Shown here piece by piece: positions 1-5,043 of a DNA stretch of 5,043 nucleotides (positions are counted from its first letter, which is position 1; the number at the start of each line of letters is the position of its first letter). A program made the position numbers and the translations under genes. The notes beneath the pieces were generated by a model. It was not told where the DNA came from, did not search any database, and saw only the letters and a program-made list of their open reading frames with translations. The stretch covers positions 1-5,043 of the forward strand of contig WLNG01000127.1 in the NCBI GenBank assembly GCA_009699915.1, read 5' to 3'. The stretch comes from Actinomycetota bacterium. GTDB taxonomy: Bacteria; Actinomycetota; Thermoleophilia; Solirubrobacterales; Solirubrobacteraceae.

Positions 1-37
1 CGTCCGCGGCCGGTGCTCTCCTCGCCGGCCGCGGACG
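1..37. repeat. Perfect 13-bp inverted repeat with 11-nt loop
   Basis: Bases 1-13 (CGTCCGCGGCCGG) are the exact reverse complement of bases 25-37 (CCGGCCGCGGACG), separated by TGCTCTCCTCG. All arm bases but one pair per arm are G or C, so the hairpin would be very stable on either strand. The arms may extend, because the left arm touches the window edge. It has no T-run on the visible side. Likely readings are a bidirectional terminator between this operon and the next gene, or one copy of a dispersed hairpin repeat; the sequence does not decide. Confidence 0.6.
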
Positions 38-192
38 GCCCTGCGCCGTCGGAGGTCGCACCGCGGCGCGCCGGCCCGTTCCGGCAGGCGCGCATGTCCC
101 CGCGCCACAGTCCGTCCCCGCGCGCCTCGCGGCGTGCTGCCGCGCGCCCGACCGCCCCGGCGCGCCCGATCTCTCCCACCTCCGAACCCTCG

Positions 193-212
193 GCCGCAGA
201 TCGGTCTGCGGC
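193..212 (-). terminator. Hairpin after otsA, candidate intrinsic terminator
   Basis: On the minus strand GCCGCAGA and TCTGCGGC form a perfect 8-bp stem around a CCGA tetraloop, starting 21 nt past the otsA stop. No U-run follows (next bases CGAGGGTTCGGA), so it would be a U-less hairpin terminator of the kind proposed for high-GC actinobacteria. The position at the end of the operon supports the call; the missing U tract lowers confidence. It could also be a 3'-end stabilising hairpin. Confidence 0.5.
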
Positions 213-233
213 GGCACACGAGTTCGGCTGGCC

Positions 234-1700
234 CTAGCTGCCGTCGGTCTCCGCGGCCTTCGAACGGATGTCGTCGAGCTGATCGTCGATCCAGTCGCCC
301 GGCGTTCGTGCGGTGACGATCTTGCGCAGTCCGGCCGCCCGGCGCTCGCGCTCCTCGGCAGGCATGGTCAGCGCCGCGTGGATCGAGTCTGCGAGCTCCT
401 GGATGTCGAACGGGTTGACGCTGAGGGCGAACTCCCCGAGCTCTTCGTGCGCGCCGGTGTTCTCGGACAGAATCGACACCCCGGCGCGGCGATTGACGAT
501 CGGCCCCTCCTTCGCCACGAGGTTCATCCCGTCGAACATCGCGTTCACGAGCAGGACGTCGTAGCTGCGGTACGAGGCCATCGCCTCTTCGAGGTCATCG
601 CGAAGCTTCAGGTGGATCGGCATCCAGTCGGGTGTGCCGTGGCGATGGTTCACCACCGCGACGAGCGCTTCGATCCGCTCGAGGTACTCGGCGTACTCGG
701 CGACGTCGGTCCGCGAGGGCATCAGCTGGGCGACGAAGGTCACGCGCTCGCGGAACTCCGGGTGCTGGTCGAGGAAGAGGTCGAACGCGGTGAACCCGCG
801 CAGGACGTTCTTCGAGAGGTCGGCGCGGTCCACGCGCAGGATCAGGAACTCGCGGCGCCGGCGCTCCACCTCCCGCTCGAACTCGAGCGTTCGCGCCGAC
901 TGCGAGATCGCGACGGTCGCATCGGCATCGATCGGCAGCGGGTAGCTGCGTACCCACACCTCACGCCCCTCGTGGTGGACCACGCCGCGTTCGAAGTCGA
1001 CGTCGAGGTCGAGCAGGTCGCGGCAGCACTGGAGGAAGTTGCGCCGGTAGGCCTGCGTGTGGAATCCGATGATGTCGTTCGCGAGCAGGCCGTGATAGAG
1101 CTCATTGCGGATGTTGCGCGGCAGGACGCGCCAAGAGTCCGACTGCGTCCACGGGATGTGGATGAAGTGGTGCAGGAAGACGTCCGGCCGGGCGCGCCGC
1201 ACGAGCGCCGGCAGCGTGTAGAGGTGGTAGTCGTGAACCATCACGACCGGCGCAGCGCCACCTTCGATCTCCTGGATCACCGCGTGGGCCAGATCCTCGT
1301 TGACGACGTTGTAGCCGTACTCGAATGCCTCGATCTCGTGGCGGCGCACATCCGGGGCGTTGGAGAGATCCCAGAGGTAGTGCTGGATGAACCACAGCAT
1401 CGGGTTCGCGAAGACGCTGTAGAACCGCTCGTAAGCGATGGGGTCGCTCTCGACGAGACGCACGAGGTATTCGCCGCCGGTCGGTCCGCGCACCGGGAAC
1501 GGCCGGTCGCCCGCCTCACGAGAGCGCGCGGCGTCCGCGGCCGTCATGGCGCTGGCGACCCAGACCGCCGAGCGGTGGGCGAGCAGGCCGGTCAGCGCGG
1601 TGACAAGCCCACCCGTGCCGCGGCGGACGGTTCCATCCTCCTCGAACGTGACGGGGCCGCGGTTCGAGACGAGGACGAAGGGGGCGTCCGCGTCTGCCAT
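234..1700 (-). CDS. otsA: Trehalose-6-phosphate synthase (GT20, OtsA)
   Basis: OtsA transfers glucose from an NDP-glucose to glucose-6-phosphate, giving trehalose-6-phosphate, which OtsB then dephosphorylates. The protein has 488 residues, the usual size for a single-domain enzyme with no fused phosphatase. Residues matching the E. coli OtsA site are all present: R13 (SNRGPV), W47, Y94, W103 (ANPMLWFIQHY) and R330 (MPSRTDV) for the sugar-phosphate acceptor; D157 (VHDYHL) and H181 (FIHIPW); R292 and K297 (VDRADLSKN) plus D390 and E398 (FDGMNLVAKE) for the donor. The intact acceptor set favours glucose-6-phosphate over the related GgpS or VldE-type pseudo-sugar enzymes, but the exact donor nucleotide is unknown. 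ATG at 1700 is chosen because MADADAPFVLVSNRGPV is a normal OtsA N-terminus. The frame stays open upstream to 1898, but that extension overlaps treT and is not OtsA-like. No otsB is seen downstream inside the window. Confidence 0.93.
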   Translation of the reverse strand: MADADAPFVLVSNRGPVTFEEDGTVRRGTGGLVTALTGLLAHRSAVWVASAMTAADAARSREAGDRPFPVRGPTGGEYLVRLVESDPIAYERFYSVFANPMLWFIQHYLWDLSNAPDVRRHEIEAFEYGYNVVNEDLAHAVIQEIEGGAAPVVMVHDYHLYTLPALVRRARPDVFLHHFIHIPWTQSDSWRVLPRNIRNELYHGLLANDIIGFHTQAYRRNFLQCCRDLLDLDVDFERGVVHHEGREVWVRSYPLPIDADATVAISQSARTLEFEREVERRRREFLILRVDRADLSKNVLRGFTAFDLFLDQHPEFRERVTFVAQLMPSRTDVAEYAEYLERIEALVAVVNHRHGTPDWMPIHLKLRDDLEEAMASYRSYDVLLVNAMFDGMNLVAKEGPIVNRRAGVSILSENTGAHEELGEFALSVNPFDIQELADSIHAALTMPAEERERRAAGLRKIVTARTPGDWIDDQLDDIRSKAAETDGS

Positions 1701-1707
1701 CGGTTGT

Positions 1708-2946
1708 TCAGGCCTCGCTGACGATCGTGCTGAACACGCGTAGATAATCGCGCAGATAACGCGGCGAGAGGAAACGCTTGCGGACGTCCTCCTTGCCACG
1801 GCGACCGAGCTCGCGCGCGAGCAACGGATCGGCGAGCAATTCGATGCTGCGTGCTGCGCACTCCTCGGGGCTCGAGACCAGGAACCCGCTCTCACCATCT
1901 GTGAGCTGCAGTGGGATGCCGCCGACGTTGCCGCCGATAAACGGCTTGGCCTTCCAGAGCGCTTCGGTGACGGTCAGTCCGAAGCCCTCACGGGTCGACT
2001 TCTGGATCACGACGTCGGCATGCGACTGGAAGGCATTGACCTCGATCGCGCCGACGCCGTTGAAGTTGTTGAGGATCTTGATGTCGTCGTCCCCCGCGGC
2101 GTGGCTCAGCGTCGCGTTGTAGAACTCCCAACCCTCGGGATCGTCACTGGCCATCGAGCCCACGAGCGCAAGCTGGACGTCCGGGAAGCGCTCCTTGACG
2201 ATTCGGTACGCGTCGATCACGCCGTCCGGGTCCTTCCACGGATCGAAGCGCGACACCTGGAGCAGCAGCGGCCGGTCGATGTCGACGCCGAACTGCTCGC
2301 AGACGTAGGCGGCGTCGTCAGGCGAGAGCGCCATGTTCTTGGGCGCGAGCGGGTCGATCGCCGGCGGGACGATGTGAACCGTTCCGCCCATGCCCTCGGG
2401 CACGTAGTCCTGCAGGTGGAAGACGGAGTGCGGGTACTGCGAGATGTACGGCAGGAGACGCTCGATCGTCGCCGGGTTCGGCGTCGAGAGGTCGATGTGA
2501 CAGCGCCAGAGCCAGCCCTTGGCCTTCTCCGCGGCGAGCGCGTAGAGGGCGGCCGGCTGCGGGTCGTGGACGAAGCAGATGTCGATGTCGCCCTGGAGCT
2601 GCTGTGCGTTGAGCTCGTTGTAGCCCAGCCAGGTCGCCCACTCGCTCTCGCTGAGGTCCGCTGGGTCGCCCTGGAGGGCGTTGTGCATCCGCTTCGTCGC
2701 GTGGAAGAACTCGTCCTGGCCATAGATGACCTGCCAGTCGGCGTCGAGCCCGACGTCGCGCATCAGCGGGATGAGCGTGTAGAGCAGCTCGCTGACCCCG
2801 CCACCGAAGGCCGTGGCGGAGAGATGCGCCACGCGCAGGCCCTTCAGCGGCTCCGCGAGCGCGTAGATCTCCTCGATGAGGTCCTTGCCGACGAGGTGGG
2901 TGTAATCGGCAAGCGATTTGTTCGCAACCGCGACGTGCTGGAGCAC
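1708..2946 (-). CDS. treT: Trehalose synthase, GT4 glycosyltransferase (TreT type)
   Basis: TreT joins NDP-glucose and free glucose directly into trehalose, in a reaction reported as reversible for characterised members; it acts in the cytoplasm. The 412 residues show a GT-B fold of the GT4 family. The N-terminal domain carries the glycine loop ATAFGGGVSELL (44-55) and the TreT-like stretches IYGQDEFFHATKRMHNALQG (74-93), VHDPQP (126-131) and WRCHIDLS (147-154). The C-terminal domain has VSRFDPWKDP (231-240), with R233 and K238 expected to hold the donor phosphates. It also has the retaining-GT4 EX7E motif E320-GFGLTVT-E328, followed by the GGIPLQL and GESGFLV blocks. The length matches TreT proteins. 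The start is GTG at 2946, the first start codon after the kinase TAG in the same frame; no ATG/GTG/TTG lies in the next codons. The gap to otsA is 7 nt. Fungal-type trehalose phosphorylases are relatives, so the donor (NDP-glucose or glucose-1-phosphate) is not proven by sequence. Confidence 0.88.
   Translation of the reverse strand: MLQHVAVANKSLADYTHLVGKDLIEEIYALAEPLKGLRVAHLSATAFGGGVSELLYTLIPLMRDVGLDADWQVIYGQDEFFHATKRMHNALQGDPADLSESEWATWLGYNELNAQQLQGDIDICFVHDPQPAALYALAAEKAKGWLWRCHIDLSTPNPATIERLLPYISQYPHSVFHLQDYVPEGMGGTVHIVPPAIDPLAPKNMALSPDDAAYVCEQFGVDIDRPLLLQVSRFDPWKDPDGVIDAYRIVKERFPDVQLALVGSMASDDPEGWEFYNATLSHAAGDDDIKILNNFNGVGAIEVNAFQSHADVVIQKSTREGFGLTVTEALWKAKPFIGGNVGGIPLQLTDGESGFLVSSPEECAARSIELLADPLLARELGRRGKEDVRKRFLSPRYLRDYLRVFSTIVSEA
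1713..1716 (-). promoter_or_regulatory. Likely ribosome binding site of otsA
   Basis: GAGG lies within the last codons of treT, 12 nt before the otsA ATG at 1700 (GCGAGGCCTGAACAACCG then ATG). The spacing is somewhat long. With the treT TGA only 7 nt from the ATG, translational coupling is likely. This site supports the ATG at 1700 over the upstream in-frame codons that overlap treT. Confidence 0.45.
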
Positions 2947-2947
2947 G

Positions 2948-2952
2948 CCTTC
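2948..2952 (-). promoter_or_regulatory. Poorly spaced GAAGG before treT
   Basis: The nine bases between the kinase TAG and the treT GTG contain GAAGG, but only one base separates it from the start, too close for a normal Shine-Dalgarno site. No better site with normal spacing is obvious; GGGACGGG-like runs lie further upstream inside the kinase gene. Re-initiation by ribosomes finishing the kinase is the simplest reading. Confidence 0.35.
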
Positions 2953-2955
2953 AGG

Positions 2956-4422
2956 CTAGCGCCCGTCCCGTCCCGCTCCATGGACGGCTCCGGGCAGCTG
3001 TCGCTCTGTCTCTGCGGCCGGGAGCTGAAGCGTGAAGGTCGTACGACCGGGCGCGCTCTGGGCGCTGAGGGTGCCGTTCATCCGCTCTGCGAGCTCGCGG
3101 GCGATCGCCAGGCCGAGCCCGGAACCGCGGCGCCCGTCGGAGGTGTAGAAGGGCTCGAAGATGCGGCTGAGCTCCGTGCGGGGGACGCCTGGACCGGCGT
3201 CGGTGACGGCGATCCACGCGCGGCCCGCGCTACCGCCGATCGCGATCGCGATCGGTGTTCCCGGCTCGGTGTGCGTGAGCGCGTTGTCGATCATGATCCG
3301 GACGATCTGCCGCGTGCGCTCCTCGTCGCAGCTCGCCGGCACGGGATCGCTAGGCGGTTCGAACTCGAGCTGCGAGCGGTGCTCGGTGATCGCCGGCAGG
3401 AACTCGTCGGCGACCCCGCGTGCGAGCGTCCGCAGATCGCAGGCGTCGGCCTGCAGCGCGATCGCGCCGGCGTCGATCCGTGAGAGGTCGAGCAGATCGG
3501 TGGTGAGCTTGCCCAGGCGCTCCGTCTGATCGCGCAGCTGGGCCATGAAGCGCTCGCGCGTCTCGTCGTCGAGATCTTCGTCCTCGAGCAGCTCGAGGAA
3601 TCCGCCGAGCGAGAAGATCGGCGTGCGCAGTTCGTGGGAGGCGGTCGCGATGAAGCGCCTGCGTGCGGTGTCGAGCTCGGCGAGCTGTCGCTGCATGTCG
3701 ACGAGCGCCGATGCCAGCCGGCCGAGCTCGTCGTCCCCGTCCACGGGGAAGCGGGCGCTGAAGTCCCCGGCGGCAACCCGGCGCGCCACATGCTCAAGCC
3801 GTCCGACACGTCGGCCAAGTGAGCGGGCGACGATGTACCCGGCGGCGACGGCGGCGAGCAGCGCGAGGAGGCCCGCGATGATGATCCTGTTGCGCACGAG
3901 CGAGACGTTTGCGCGCACGTCCTCCAGGGGAGCCGTGTAAACGAGGACCGAGCCCAACACGCGCCGCGCGCTCGCCCGGTCGGTGAAGAAGAGCGGCAGT
4001 GCGGCCTCGACGACGCGGCCGTCGGCGCCCGATTCGGTGGCGCTTGCCCGACGGCCGCTCTCGATTGCCTGGGTTGCTGCGGGGAAGTCGAGATCCTGGA
4101 TGTCGGCACTGGCGTTCGAGTCGGACTTCACGAACAGCTCGGCGCGGCCGCTCCTCCTGCGGATCCCGAGCAGCGTGACGCGCGCCCGTGCCTGATCGGC
4201 CGCCTGGCGCACGCGCTGGTCGAGCACGCCGACCGGCATGTTCGCGTCGATCGCTTCGCGGACGGTTCGTGACATGCGCTCTGCTGAGGCCTGCAGCCGC
4301 TGAGAGCGATCGTTGACGAGGCTCGACTCGAGGTTCGGAACGACGGCGACGTAGACGACGACCATCGCCCCCAGCGTGATGAGCAGAAAGAGCAGGGCGA
4401 GACGGTTGGCCAGCGACCGCAC
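2956..4422 (-). CDS. Membrane sensor histidine kinase (HAMP-HisKA-HATPase)
   Basis: This 488-residue kinase is the likely partner of the upstream response regulator. Order of parts: a basic N-terminus; transmembrane helix at about 8-29; an extracytoplasmic region at about 30-178; second helix at about 180-198; HAMP at about 199-250; HisKA dimerisation domain at about 253-318 with phospho-acceptor H263 in ASHELRTPI; and a HATPase domain at about 365-468. The HATPase has N380 (N box, MIDNALTH), G1 box DAGPGVP at 408-414, F box IFEPFY at 421-426 and G2 box GSGLGLAI at 433-440, so all catalytic boxes look intact. The sensor region has no motif I recognise. Its end (VLGSVLVYTAPLEDV, 155-169) resembles the last strands of PDC/Cache-like sensors, which is inference only. 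The start is GTG at 4422; it places a short basic segment directly before the first membrane helix and has a GAGG overlapping the previous stop. The gene ends in TAG, 9 nt before treT and in frame with it. The signal is unknown; osmotic or envelope stress is a guess from the trehalose neighbours. Confidence 0.96.
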   Translation of the reverse strand: MRSLANRLALLFLLITLGAMVVVYVAVVPNLESSLVNDRSQRLQASAERMSRTVREAIDANMPVGVLDQRVRQAADQARARVTLLGIRRRSGRAELFVKSDSNASADIQDLDFPAATQAIESGRRASATESGADGRVVEAALPLFFTDRASARRVLGSVLVYTAPLEDVRANVSLVRNRIIIAGLLALLAAVAAGYIVARSLGRRVGRLEHVARRVAAGDFSARFPVDGDDELGRLASALVDMQRQLAELDTARRRFIATASHELRTPIFSLGGFLELLEDEDLDDETRERFMAQLRDQTERLGKLTTDLLDLSRIDAGAIALQADACDLRTLARGVADEFLPAITEHRSQLEFEPPSDPVPASCDEERTRQIVRIMIDNALTHTEPGTPIAIAIGGSAGRAWIAVTDAGPGVPRTELSRIFEPFYTSDGRRGSGLGLAIARELAERMNGTLSAQSAPGRTTFTLQLPAAETERQLPGAVHGAGRDGR

Positions 4423-4428
4423 GGGACC

Positions 4429-5043
<615 letters not shown>

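Larger units (their letters stand above)
1..233. other. Very GC-rich stretch downstream of otsA, no supported gene
   Basis: By count, 188 of 233 bases are G or C (about 81%), against 65% in a sampled coding stretch (4441-4500). Both strands have long stop-free frames here, but their translations are Ala/Arg/Pro/Gly/Ser-rich with no motif, as expected from composition alone. The region holds the two hairpins listed separately plus a weaker 6-bp stem at 128-144 (CGCGGC/GCCGCG). An otsB start or the tail of a convergent gene cannot be excluded without sequence to the left. Confidence 0.55.

Noticed and set aside
66..93. Possible imperfect stem GCGCGCC/GGCGCGC in the GC-rich tail.
   Set aside because: Seven pairs across a 14-nt loop are expected by chance in sequence of this composition.
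1..95. A minus-strand ATG at 95 (and a GTG at 179) opening a frame to the window edge, considered as the start of otsB.
   Set aside because: The visible residues are Gly/Ala/Arg-rich and lack the HAD-type DVDGTL motif or any OtsB-like N-terminus; there is no convincing ribosome binding site and a hairpin precedes it.
1..237. A plus-strand frame open from the window edge to a TAG that shares CTAG with the otsA stop, as a convergent gene's tail would.
   Set aside because: The translation is low-complexity Ala/Pro/Ser/Arg, and the frame runs through both hairpins. About 80% GC makes long open frames likely by chance. It cannot be fully excluded without the left flank.
378..1721. A 447-codon open frame on the plus strand opposite otsA.
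   Set aside because: It lies antisense to a gene with clear GT20 motifs; its translation is rich in Val, Arg, Asp and Glu with no motif. Long antisense frames are normal in GC-rich coding DNA.
1701..1898. Extension of otsA upstream to a GTG at 1898.
   Set aside because: The extra 66 residues overlap the treT coding region in another frame, are Ser/Arg/Ala-rich and do not resemble OtsA. The ATG at 1700 gives a standard OtsA N-terminus.
3236..3255. A perfect 20-bp palindrome inside the kinase gene made of alternating GATC and GC units, resembling a HIP1-like or operator site.
   Set aside because: It is explained by the repeated Ile-Ala codons (ATC GCG) of residues 390-396 in the HATPase domain. 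No reason to expect an operator there.
2020..3483. A 487-codon open frame on the plus strand opposite treT and the kinase.
   Set aside because: It crosses the junction of two well-supported minus-strand genes. Because those two genes share a reading frame, the antisense open phase simply continues across the junction. No domain is seen.

Overview
The window looks like high-GC actinobacterial chromosome. The best guess is class Thermoleophilia (the Solirubrobacter/Conexibacter/Gaiella group). Two things suggest this: the style of the histidine kinase N-terminus (a short basic start, one long hydrophobic helix, then a VPNLESSL-type exit), and the presence of both a TreT-type and an OtsA-type trehalose enzyme. 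The class assignment is recall-based inference; only 'GC-rich, actinobacterial-like' is well supported. No mobile element, tRNA, rRNA or CRISPR array is visible.

Layout, all coding on the minus strand and read from right to left: (1) 5043-4429, the C-terminal ~204 residues of an OmpR/PhoB-family response regulator, cut by the window edge; (2) 4422-2956, a complete membrane sensor histidine kinase (488 aa); (3) 2946-1708, a GT4-family trehalose synthase of the TreT type (412 aa); (4) 1700-234, a GT20-family trehalose-6-phosphate synthase, OtsA (488 aa). The three gene-to-gene gaps are 6, 9 and 7 nt, so the four genes almost certainly form one operon with coupled translation. Its promoter lies beyond the right edge. 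The first three genes share one reading frame and are separated only by single stop codons and two- or three-codon spacers.

The left 233 bases hold no gene I can support. They are about 81% GC, against about 65% in a sampled coding stretch. They contain an 8-bp hairpin just after the otsA stop (a likely terminator) and a striking perfect 13-bp inverted repeat at the window edge.

How the genes may work together: the kinase probably senses an envelope or osmotic cue through an extracytoplasmic domain of about 150 residues and phosphorylates the response regulator. Being in the operon, the regulator could control the two enzymes and itself. TreT makes trehalose directly from NDP-glucose plus glucose. 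OtsA makes trehalose-6-phosphate from NDP-glucose plus glucose-6-phosphate and needs a phosphatase (OtsB), which is not in the window. The module therefore reads as a two-component system wired directly to two parallel routes to the compatible solute trehalose. The enzyme families are well supported by motifs; the regulatory link is inferred from gene order.
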